From: Streptomyces niveiscabiei
GTDB taxonomy: Bacteria; Actinomycetota; Actinomycetes; Streptomycetales; Streptomycetaceae
Direction: 5' to 3'
NCBI RefSeq assembly: GCF_001419795.1
Contig: NZ_LIRL01000189.1
Span: 1-38,065 of the forward strand
DNA length: 38,065 nt
Below the pieces are notes generated by a model. It was not told the origin of the DNA and ran no database searches. It saw nothing but the letters and a program-made list of their open reading frames with translations. Of the stretch, positions 32,053 through 38,065 are shown piece by piece. The stretch's first letter is position 1. The number at the start of each line of letters is the position of its first letter. The translations under genes and the position numbers were made by a program.

Positions 32053-33141
32053 ATGGCACAGGAAGTACGTGGAGTCATCGCACCAGGGAAGGACGAACCC
32101 GTACGGGTCGAGACGATCGTCGTCCCGGACCCCGGTCCCGGCGAGGCCGTCGTCCGGATCCAGGCCTGCGGGGTGTGTCACACCGACCTGCACTACAAGC
32201 AGGGCGGCATCAACGACGAGTTCCCCTTCCTCCTCGGGCACGAGGCGGCCGGTGTCGTCGAGTCCGTCGGCGAGGGGGTGACCGACGTCGCCCCCGGTGA
32301 CTTCGTGATCCTCAACTGGCGTGCCGTGTGCGGGAATTGCCGGGCCTGTCTGCGCGGGCGCCCGCAGTACTGCTTCAACACGCACAACGCCGGGCAGAAG
32401 ATGACCCTCGCCTCGACGGGGCAGGAGCTGTCCCCGGCGCTCGGGATCGGCGCGTTCGCGGAGAAGACCCTCGTCGCCGCCGGGCAGTGCACCAAGGTCG
32501 ACCCCTCCGTGTCCCCGGCCGTCGCCGGGCTCCTCGGGTGTGGCGTGATGGCCGGGATCGGCGCCGCCATCAACACCGGGAACGTCGGGCGCGGTGACAG
32601 CGTCGCCGTCATCGGCTGCGGCGGCGTCGGGGACGCGGCCGTCGCGGGGGCGAACCTCGCCGGTGCCGGGCGGATCATCGCCGTCGACATCGACGAGCGC
32701 AAGCTCGCCAAGGCGCGCGAGCTGGGGGCGACGCACACCGTCAACTCCCGCGAGACCGACGCCGTCGAGGCGATCCGGGAGCTGACCGGCGGGTTCGGCG
32801 CGGACGTCGTGATCGACGCCGTGGGCCGCCCGGAGACGTACGAACAAGCCTTCTACGCGCGGGACTTGGCCGGGACCGTCGTCCTCGTCGGTGTCCCCAC
32901 GCCCGAGATGAAGCTCGAACTCCCGCTGCTGGACGTCTTCGGGCGCGGCGGCTCGCTCAAGTCGTCCTGGTACGGGGACTGTCTGCCCTCGCGGGACTTC
33001 CCGATGCTGATCGACCTGCACCTCCAAGGGCGGCTGCCGCTCGACGCGTTCGTCACCGAGACCATCCAACTCGACGAGGTGGAGAAGGCGTTCGACCGGA
33101 TGCACCAGGGCGACGTGCTGCGTTCGGTGGTGGTCCTCTGA
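32053..33141 (+). CDS. Zn-dependent alcohol dehydrogenase, probable S-(hydroxymethyl)mycothiol dehydrogenase
   Basis: 362 residues of the medium-chain dehydrogenase family. Catalytic Zn ligands: Cys42 (CGVCHTD) and His63-Glu64 (GHEAAG), with the later Cys in LLGCGVMAG. Structural Zn ligands: Cys93, Cys96, Cys99, Cys107. The NAD site is [21 protein letters not shown] (from about residue 180) with Asp ending strand 2 (VDID). Overall pattern and length match class III type enzymes of actinobacteria that oxidise the formaldehyde-mycothiol adduct (MscR/AdhE2). The following gene overlaps by one base (TGATG at 33141) and encodes a metallo-beta-lactamase-fold hydrolase, the usual partner thought to hydrolyse the formyl-thioester. 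Ribosome-binding site AAAGGG. A broad-range alcohol dehydrogenase is the main alternative. Confidence 0.88.
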   Translation: MAQEVRGVIAPGKDEPVRVETIVVPDPGPGEAVVRIQACGVCHTDLHYKQGGINDEFPFLLGHEAAGVVESVGEGVTDVAPGDFVILNWRAVCGNCRACLRGRPQYCFNTHNAGQKMTLASTGQELSPALGIGAFAEKTLVAAGQCTKVDPSVSPAVAGLLGCGVMAGIGAAINTGNVGRGDSVAVIGCGGVGDAAVAGANLAGAGRIIAVDIDERKLAKARELGATHTVNSRETDAVEAIRELTGGFGADVVIDAVGRPETYEQAFYARDLAGTVVLVGVPTPEMKLELPLLDVFGRGGSLKSSWYGDCLPSRDFPMLIDLHLQGRLPLDAFVTETIQLDEVEKAFDRMHQGDVLRSVVVL

Positions 33142-33770
33142 TGGCCGCGCGCATCGAACGGCTCGTCACGTCCGGCCAGTTCACCCTCGACGGGGGGACC
33201 TGGGACGTCGACAACAACGTCTGGATCGTCGGCGACGACCACGAGGTCGTCGTCATCGACGCCGCGCACGACGCGCAGGCCATCGCCGACGCGATCGGCG
33301 ACCGGCGGCTGACGGCGATCATCTGCACCCACGGCCACAACGACCACGTCAACGCGGCCCCCGCGCTCGCCGAGCTGACCGGCGCGCGGATCTGGCTGCA
33401 CCCCGATGACCTCCCGCTGTGGAAGCTCGCGCATCCCGACCGGGACCCCGACGAGCACCTCGCCGACGGGCAGGTCATCGAGACGGCCGGCGCCGACCTG
33501 CGGGTCATCCACACGCCGGGGCACGCGCCCGGCGCGGTGTGCCTGTACGACCCCGCGCTCGGTGCCGTCTTCACCGGCGACACGCTGTTCGCGGGCGGGC
33601 CCGGGGCGACGGGACGCTCCTACAGCCACTTCCCGACGATCATCGACTCGATCCGGGACCGGTTGCTCGAACTCCCCGCTGAGACACGGGTGTTGACCGG
33701 GCACGGGGACGAGACCACGATCGGGGCGGAGGCACCGCACCTGGAGGAGTGGATCGCGCGCGGTCACTGA
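33141..33770 (+). CDS. Metallo-beta-lactamase-fold hydrolase coupled to the mycothiol dehydrogenase
   Basis: 209 residues. The Zn-binding motif THGHNDH gives His64, His66, Asp68 and His69. Further ligands are His in IHTPGHAPGAV, Asp in VFTGDTLF and His in LTGHGDETTIG. This is the glyoxalase II-like branch, which hydrolyses thioesters. The start ATG overlaps the dehydrogenase stop (TGATG), so the two are translated together in fixed ratio. Hydrolysis of S-formylmycothiol to formate and free mycothiol is the natural inference from this pairing; the substrate is not proven by sequence. An 18-bp tandem repeat starts at its stop codon. Confidence 0.9.
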   Translation: MAARIERLVTSGQFTLDGGTWDVDNNVWIVGDDHEVVVIDAAHDAQAIADAIGDRRLTAIICTHGHNDHVNAAPALAELTGARIWLHPDDLPLWKLAHPDRDPDEHLADGQVIETAGADLRVIHTPGHAPGAVCLYDPALGAVFTGDTLFAGGPGATGRSYSHFPTIIDSIRDRLLELPAETRVLTGHGDETTIGAEAPHLEEWIARGH

Positions 33771-33826
33771 GATCGTGCGAGGTCGCTGAGATCTGCAAGG
33801 TCACTGAGATCTGCAAGGTCGCTTGA
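33762..33826. repeat. 18-19-bp tandem repeat after the MBL-fold gene
   Basis: Units at 33762-33780 (19 bp), 33781-33798 (GGTCGCTGAGATCTGCAA) and 33799-33816 (18 bp, one difference) are followed by a partial unit from 33817. The array begins in the last codons and stop of the MBL gene and ends before the SDR gene. Each complete inner unit carries AGATCT. Confidence 0.8.
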
Positions 33827-33870
33827 ATAGGCGACAGAAGGTGTCCGGATTCTCGGGAATCCTCGTCCAC

Positions 33871-34824
33871 ATGAGTCAGAACGAGAACCCGGACACCCCT
33901 CAGCACAGCGATGACAAGCCCCTGCACGGCAAGGTCGCCCTCGTCGCCGGCGCCACCCGCGGAGCCGGGCGCGGGATCGCCGTAGAACTCGGCGCCGCCG
34001 GAGCCACCGTGTACGTCACCGGCCGCAGCACCCGCGCCCAGCGCTCCGAGTACGACCGCCCCGAGACCATCGAGGACACCGCCGACCTCGTCACCGAAGC
34101 GGGCGGCCAGGGGATCGCTGTACCCACCGACCACCTGGAATCCGACCAGGTCAAAGCGCTCGTCGAGCGCATCGACGCCGAGCAGGGCCGCCTCGACGTC
34201 CTGGTCAACGACATCTGGGGCGCCGAGAACATCGTCGAGTGGGACACCCCGGTCTGGGAGCACGACCTGGAGAAGGGGCTGCGGCTGCTGAGGCTGGCGA
34301 TCGACACGCACGCCATCACCTCCCACCACGCCCTCCCGCTCCTGCTGCGCCGCCCCGGTGGCCTGGTCGTAGAAATGACGGACGGCACCGCCGAGTACAA
34401 CCGCGAGAACTACCGCCTCAACTACTTCTACGACCTCGCCAAGTCGGCCGTCCTGCGCATGGGGTACGCCCTCGGCCACGAACTCGCCCCGCACGGTGCG
34501 ACAGCCCTGGTCCTCACCCCCGGCTGGATGCGCTCCGAGATCATGCTGGAGCACTACGGCGTCCGCGAGGACAACTGGCGCGACGCCCTGGAGAAGGTCC
34601 CCCACTTCGCGATCTCCGAGACCCCCCGCTACGTCGGCCGCGCCGTCGCCGCCCTCGCCGCCGACCCCGACGTCTCCCGCTTCAACGGCCACTCCCTCTC
34701 CGGCGGCGCCCTCGCCCAGCAGTACGGCTTCACCGACCTCGACGGCAGCCGCCCCGACGCATGGCGCTACCTGGTGGAAGTCCAGGACGCGGGGAAACCG
34801 GCGGACGTGTCCGGGTATCGGTGA
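33871..34824 (+). CDS. Short-chain dehydrogenase/reductase (SDR) family oxidoreductase
   Basis: 317 residues with a Rossmann fold. The cofactor motif is AGATRGAGRGIA (a Gly-x3-Gly-x-Gly variant, about residue 25), with Arg in VTGRSTR after strand 2 favouring NADP. VNDIWG replaces the usual NNAG. The active-site segment is VVEMTDG (position of the catalytic Ser, here Thr-rich) and YFYDLAKSAV supplies Tyr-x3-Lys. LTPGWMRSEIM is the PG motif after strand 6. The substitutions NDIWG and EMTDG mark a distinct SDR subgroup common in actinobacteria, with unknown substrate. ATG 33871 gives the family N-terminus; an upstream TTG at 33823 is in frame. It is about 100 bp from the MBL gene and separated by repeats, so it is probably its own unit. 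Confidence 0.9.
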   Translation: MSQNENPDTPQHSDDKPLHGKVALVAGATRGAGRGIAVELGAAGATVYVTGRSTRAQRSEYDRPETIEDTADLVTEAGGQGIAVPTDHLESDQVKALVERIDAEQGRLDVLVNDIWGAENIVEWDTPVWEHDLEKGLRLLRLAIDTHAITSHHALPLLLRRPGGLVVEMTDGTAEYNRENYRLNYFYDLAKSAVLRMGYALGHELAPHGATALVLTPGWMRSEIMLEHYGVREDNWRDALEKVPHFAISETPRYVGRAVAALAADPDVSRFNGHSLSGGALAQQYGFTDLDGSRPDAWRYLVEVQDAGKPADVSGYR

Positions 34825-34939
34825 TCCCGTAGCCGACTGAGGGAAAGTTCACTGTTCTGTCACAGGGCCATGTGGGGTACAACCGACGTGTCCGAGCACG
34901 GGTCTAGACAGGCGAGGAACTTCCCGAGGGAGGCAGGGC

Positions 34940-35635
34940 ATGGGGGACATACGCAGACGAGTGGCGGTCGTGGCCGGGGTGACGGGGCTTGTGGCGCCGC
35001 TCACGATCGCGCTCGGGGCCGGGACGGCTCAGGCGGCGAGTTGTACGACGTCGGCCGGGCCGTACCAGAAGCAGGTGGAGAAGTTTCTGGGGCGGCCGGT
35101 CGACGGGAAGCAGTCCAGTGCGGACTGCAAGGCGATCCGGGCGTTCCAGAACACGCACGGGATCACGCCGAACATCGGGTACGCGGGTCCGGTGACGTGG
35201 GGCGTGATGGATCTCATGAACAAGCAGAGGGCCGTGGGGAGCAACCCCAACAGGGACGGCAAGTGCCCGACGAACAAGGGCCGGATCGCCTGTGTGAACC
35301 TGACGCTCCAGCTCAGCTGGATCCAGGACGGCAAGAAGCTGGTGTACGGGCCGGTGCCGGTGCGCAGCGGGCGGGACGGGTTCGAGACGCGTACGGGGCT
35401 GAAGAAGGTCTACTGGCGGCACATCGACCACGTGTCGTCGATCTACCACGTGCCCATGCCGTACAGCCAGTTCTTCGACGGCGGCCAGGCGTTCCACTCC
35501 GTGGGGATCAGCGTGTGGAACCCGCCGGGGTCGCACGGGTGCGTCAACATGACGACCACGGCGGCGAAGAAGTACTGGTCACTGCTGCGCAACGGGGACG
35601 ACGTCTTCGTCTACGGCCGTAAGCCGGGCACCTGA
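34940..35635 (+). CDS. Secreted L,D-transpeptidase (YkuD domain) with peptidoglycan-binding domain
   Basis: 231 residues. The signal peptide spans residues 1-32 (ending GTAQAAS). An N-terminal peptidoglycan-binding-like region (about 35-95, FLGRPVDGKQSSADCKAIRAFQ and YAGPVTWGVMDLMN) is followed by the YkuD catalytic domain (about 115-228). The active site is FHSVGISVWNPPGSHGC (His186, His199, Cys201), the standard HxnSHGC motif. It forms 3-3 cross-links between peptidoglycan stems or attaches proteins to them outside the membrane. Two further cysteines (Cys109 and Cys118) may form a disulfide. GAGGGAGG precedes the ATG. It stands alone with its own promoter region (34825-34939). Confidence 0.94.
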   Translation: MGDIRRRVAVVAGVTGLVAPLTIALGAGTAQAASCTTSAGPYQKQVEKFLGRPVDGKQSSADCKAIRAFQNTHGITPNIGYAGPVTWGVMDLMNKQRAVGSNPNRDGKCPTNKGRIACVNLTLQLSWIQDGKKLVYGPVPVRSGRDGFETRTGLKKVYWRHIDHVSSIYHVPMPYSQFFDGGQAFHSVGISVWNPPGSHGCVNMTTTAAKKYWSLLRNGDDVFVYGRKPGT

Positions 35636-35769
35636 GAGGGCTGCCCTTTCCGGCCGGATCGCCTTTTTGTTCCGGGCAGTTGACGTGATCAGTAACACGG
35701 TCCGATATGCCCGGAATGAAACCTATTAACTCACGCGGTCTTCACCCCCGGCGCCGTAAGATTCACACC

Positions 35770-35943
35770 ATGTCCATCACTGTTGAACCCCTTACCGAGC
35801 GATCGGCCGCGGAGGTCAACGAGGAGATCAGGGCCCTGTGGCTCCGGTCGGGCGGGATTCTGCGCGGGGACCAGCGCGAGGAGTATCAGCGGCTGGTGAC
35901 GGAGTGGGCCGCGGTCTCGCACCGCCCGGACCGCGTGGCCTGA
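35770..35943 (+). CDS. Small cytoplasmic protein of unknown function
   Basis: 57 residues (MSITVEPLTERSAAEVNEE...). A helical acidic and basic chain with a single Trp-rich centre (ALWLRSGG) and EEYQRLVTEW; no signal, Cys or membrane segment. G+C-typical codon use, a start after a promoter-like region and a perfect terminator right after it support a real gene. The ATG at 35770 was chosen as the start because the upstream frame (to 35707) looks non-coding. No family is recognised. Confidence 0.65.
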   Translation: MSITVEPLTERSAAEVNEEIRALWLRSGGILRGDQREEYQRLVTEWAAVSHRPDRVA

Positions 35944-35976
35944 ACTCCCCGGCCTCCCTTGCTTCTTGTACTTCTG

Positions 35977-36007
35977 GGGCACCTACCGACGCGGTAGGTG
36001 CCCTTCT
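35977..36007. terminator. Bidirectional terminator after the 57-residue protein gene
   Basis: A perfect 11-bp stem GGGCACCTACC (35977-35987) / GGTAGGTGCCC (35993-36003) with a GACGC loop, followed by TTCT. It also ends the convergent protease gene at 36019. Confidence 0.9.
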
Positions 36008-36018
36008 GCGTGGCCCGC

Positions 36019-37383
36019 TCAGCTCCAGTTCGCCGCGTAGTACCGCTGGTACTCCTTGCGGTCCCGCTCCTCGCGCAGGTACCGCGTGAAGAACAGCACC
36101 CCCATGCTCGCCGCGATGATCAGCAGCCCCGGCCCGATGGCCAGGGGGTTCGTCAGCTTCGAGGCCAGGGACGTGCTGTCGACCGGGGCCGTCGAACCCG
36201 GTGCCGCCTTGCCGGGCGCGATCGCCGCCTGCGTGGGGGAGGGGCTCGGCGCCGCGCCGCCCTGCTGGGCGCCGTCCGCCCGCGCGGCCACGATCAGCTT
36301 CAGCTTCGTCGCCGCGAGCGCCGTCGTCACCGGCTGGAAGAACGTCGTACCCCCCGCCGTGCAGTCACCGCTGCCGCCCGAGGTGACGCCGAGCGCGATG
36401 CCCTCCGAGAACATCGGGCCGCCGCTGTCGCCGGGCTCCGCGCACACGTTCGTCTCGATGAGGCCGGTGACGGTGCCCTCCGGGTAGTTGACGGTCGAGT
36501 TCAACGCCGTGACCTGGCCGTCGCGCAGCCCCGTCGTGCTGCCGCTGCGGAACACGCGCTGGCCCACGGCCGGGTCGCCGAAGCCGGTGATCTTGACGCC
36601 GTTCCCGTTGCCGATCGCGACGATGTCCGCGCCCTCGCCGGCCCTGCCGTTCGCGTACTGGATCACCGAGTAGTCGCCGCCCGGGAACGAGGAGTCGACG
36701 GTCCGGCCGACCTCCTGCGACGCCTGGTCGTTCCCGAACCAGATCGAACCGTTCGGCCCGCAGTGCCCGGCGGTCAGGATGAAGTCCTGCTGCCCGTTGG
36801 TGACGTTGAACCCGGCCGAACACCGGCCGCTCGTCGAGAGGATGGGGAGCGCGCCGTTGATCCGGGTCGTGAACCTGCCCTTCGTGCGCTCCATCTCCAC
36901 GAAGCTGCCGATGCCGGACGCGACCTTCGTCAGCCGGGACCAGTCGTCCGCCGAGACGCTGCTGTCGGCCTGGACGACCACCTTGTTCGTCCGGTAGTCC
37001 ACCGACCACGCCGTGCCCGCGACCCGCGGCGCGTCCTTCAACGTCGTGGTGGCCGCCTTGAGTTCGTTCATGCTGTGGCCGACCATCTTCGGCTCGGCCC
37101 CGGCCTTGCGGACCTCCGCCGCCGCGCTGTCGTCGGTGACCGCGACGACCGGCCTGCCGTCCGCGCCGATCCAACTGCCCGCCGTGCGCGCGGTGCCGAG
37201 CCTCTTCGTCAGCTCGGCCCCGGTCTGGCCGGCCGTGTCCGCCGAACTCTTCACCAGCGCCGACGCGTTCGGCGTCTCGCCCGCCATCGCCGCCTGCGCG
37301 ACCATGACGCCTCCCAGGAGGACTCCGCCGACGGCCGCCAGCCGTGTCACTCGCCGGACGGTGCGTCGTCGTACGTGCCTCAT
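36019..37383 (-). CDS. Streptogrisin-like S1 serine protease with prodomain and C-terminal membrane anchor
   Basis: 454 residues. The signal peptide ends near residue 34 (AAMAGE). A propeptide (about 35-172) contains the alpha-lytic-type pro region (TDDSAAAEVRKAGAEPKMVGHSMNELKAA). The protease domain (about 173-358) has the triad His207 (LTAGHCG), Asp237 (GGDYSVIQY) and Ser320 (PGDSGGP), with paired cysteines Cys188/Cys208 and Cys314/Cys341. A Pro/Ala/Ser-rich linker (about 372-405) leads to a membrane helix (412-434, PLAIGPGLLIIAASMGVLFF) and a basic cytoplasmic tail (RYLREERDRKEYQRYY). Unlike secreted streptogrisins it should remain at the cell surface with the protease outside. GGGAG precedes the ATG. 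The neighbours give no substrate; a role in surface protein processing is inference. Confidence 0.93.
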   Translation of the reverse strand: MRHVRRRTVRRVTRLAAVGGVLLGGVMVAQAAMAGETPNASALVKSSADTAGQTGAELTKRLGTARTAGSWIGADGRPVVAVTDDSAAAEVRKAGAEPKMVGHSMNELKAATTTLKDAPRVAGTAWSVDYRTNKVVVQADSSVSADDWSRLTKVASGIGSFVEMERTKGRFTTRINGALPILSTSGRCSAGFNVTNGQQDFILTAGHCGPNGSIWFGNDQASQEVGRTVDSSFPGGDYSVIQYANGRAGEGADIVAIGNGNGVKITGFGDPAVGQRVFRSGSTTGLRDGQVTALNSTVNYPEGTVTGLIETNVCAEPGDSGGPMFSEGIALGVTSGGSGDCTAGGTTFFQPVTTALAATKLKLIVAARADGAQQGGAAPSPSPTQAAIAPGKAAPGSTAPVDSTSLASKLTNPLAIGPGLLIIAASMGVLFFTRYLREERDRKEYQRYYAANWS

Positions 37384-37479
37384 ACCTGGCTCCCGAACCC
37401 GAACACGCGACGCCGGGCGCCGCGGGGCGCCGTGGTCGTGGAGCGCCCACTGTTCATACGAACGCGGCCGTACGGGTGT

Positions 37480-38065
37480 TCACCTCAACTGACCGGGTTC
37501 TTCGGCGGGTTGCCGGTGCGGTACGGCAGGCCGCCGCTCGCGCAGATAGGGCCGCAGCAACGCGCCGAGCACCGGGTCCCCGGCTCCGCTCGCCTCGTCC
37601 CCGGCGATCTTCCGGGCGATGCCGGCGAGGAAGTCGGCGAGCTGGACGCGGGGGTCGGAGCGGGCCTGGACGAGGCGCATGCCGGCCAGCGTGACGCCTC
37701 GCTCCTCGGCGCGGCGCCGGATCCACTCGATGCGGGCCGGGGTGAGGAGGGTCTGACGGTCGTGGACGAGGCGGACGGGGGCACCGGCGGCGGACCAGTG
37801 GGCGGCGGTGTCGACGACGGTGGGGAAGAGGGGGTCGAGGACGGGAATGAGGGCGGGTATCGAGGCGCGGTAGGCGAGGGCCCTGTCCTGCTGCCCGGCG
37901 AGCGTGTCGAGAACGTCCCTCGCCTCAGCCCCCTCGGCGACACTCCGCAGTGCACGCAGGCTGCCGAGGAATTCCCGGACGAGTTCCCCGCTGTCGACGT
38001 CGGCCCGCACCCGCAGCAGCCGGTTCCCGCGCGCCAGGAAATCCCCCCAGGCCCTCCCCACGAAC
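37480..38065 (-). CDS. DUF3800-like protein, N-terminus missing (cut by window edge)
   Basis: At least 195 codons. The frame stays open to the right edge; a GTG at 38061 exists but the frame continues upstream (Phe codon), so the true start probably lies outside. The C-terminal half resembles DUF3800 (RNase H-like fold): SIPALIPVLDPLFPTVVDTAAHWS, PVRLVHDRQTLLTPARIEW and DPRVQLADFLAGIARK, where the final Gln-Leu-Ala-Asp-Phe motif is typical. The acidic N-terminal motif of the family would lie beyond the window. Function unknown; some members occur in mobile or defence contexts, but nothing here shows that. Confidence 0.6.
   Translation of the reverse strand, partial: FVGRAWGDFLARGNRLLRVRADVDSGELVREFLGSLRALRSVAEGAEARDVLDTLAGQQDRALAYRASIPALIPVLDPLFPTVVDTAAHWSAAGAPVRLVHDRQTLLTPARIEWIRRRAEERGVTLAGMRLVQARSDPRVQLADFLAGIARKIAGDEASGAGDPVLGALLRPYLRERRPAVPHRQPAEEPGQLR

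Noticed and set aside
35641..35679. Terminator after the L,D-transpeptidase gene (CTGCCC ... GGGCAG)
   Set aside because: Only a 6-bp stem with a loop of about 27 bases; too weak to call.
35680..35708. Promoter TTGACG plus a -10 near 35703 for the 57-residue protein
   Set aside because: The -35 is good but no convincing -10 lies at 16-18 bp spacing.
1..38065. tRNA, rRNA, insertion sequences, attachment sites or replication origins
   Set aside because: No cloverleaf, transposase, integrase or origin-like sequence was recognised on either strand.

Overview
The base composition (very high G+C with third codon positions almost always G or C), the gene content and the peptidoglycan, secretion and mycothiol-type genes all point to a chromosomal segment of Streptomyces or a very close relative. 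I see no tRNA, rRNA, CRISPR array, transposase or plasmid/phage gene. About 24 protein genes are packed densely, with no gene-free stretch over 300 bases. Both edges cut a gene.

Left edge (1-3029, minus strand): a class III lanthipeptide locus of the SapB/AmfS type. It has a LanKC synthetase (ramC/amfT), a 36-residue precursor (ramS/amfS) carrying two S-x2-S-x3-C ring motifs, and the first 47 codons of an ABC exporter. A hairpin sits between precursor and exporter. Divergent from it is a multidomain SpoIIE-type phosphatase/anti-sigma-kinase fusion (3249-5669).

5.7-15.3 kb: a carbohydrate/lipid-facing set. It comprises an MpaB-family oxygenase, a membrane-tethered esterase, a secreted GH5 endoglycoceramidase-like hydrolase, a secreted beta-propeller protein with a divergent TetR regulator, a UGT-type glycosyltransferase, and a secreted GH27 alpha-galactosidase with a ricin-type lectin tail. 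The GH5 and propeller/TetR promoters share a 17-bp operator-like motif, suggesting one regulon.

15.3-18.3 kb: a FolD enzyme, a Zn-ribbon hypothetical protein with unusual codon use, a SnoaL-like protein and a small secreted protein.

18.4-30.0 kb is the most striking part: a nine-gene, almost fully overlapping minus-strand operon. Order of transcription: FecCD permease, FecCD permease, ATPase, siderophore-binding lipoprotein, ATP-grasp ligase, IucA/IucC synthetase, MFS exporter, IucA/IucC synthetase, PLP type III decarboxylase. The last five genes are in the order of Vibrio pvsA-B-C-D-E, the vibrioferrin pathway. A near-consensus DmdR1/IdeR iron box lies in the promoter, which appears to drive a leaderless mRNA. 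A divergent FhuF-type ferric reductase (CC-x10-C-x2-C) completes make, export, import and release of a citrate/alpha-hydroxycarboxylate siderophore. A 41-bp tandem repeat overlaps the end of the operon.

30.1-38.1 kb: an ABC exporter (30157-31917), a probable mycothiol-dependent formaldehyde dehydrogenase coupled to a metallo-beta-lactamase-fold hydrolase, an SDR oxidoreductase, a secreted L,D-transpeptidase, a 57-residue protein, a membrane-anchored streptogrisin-like protease, and at the right edge a partial DUF3800-like gene.
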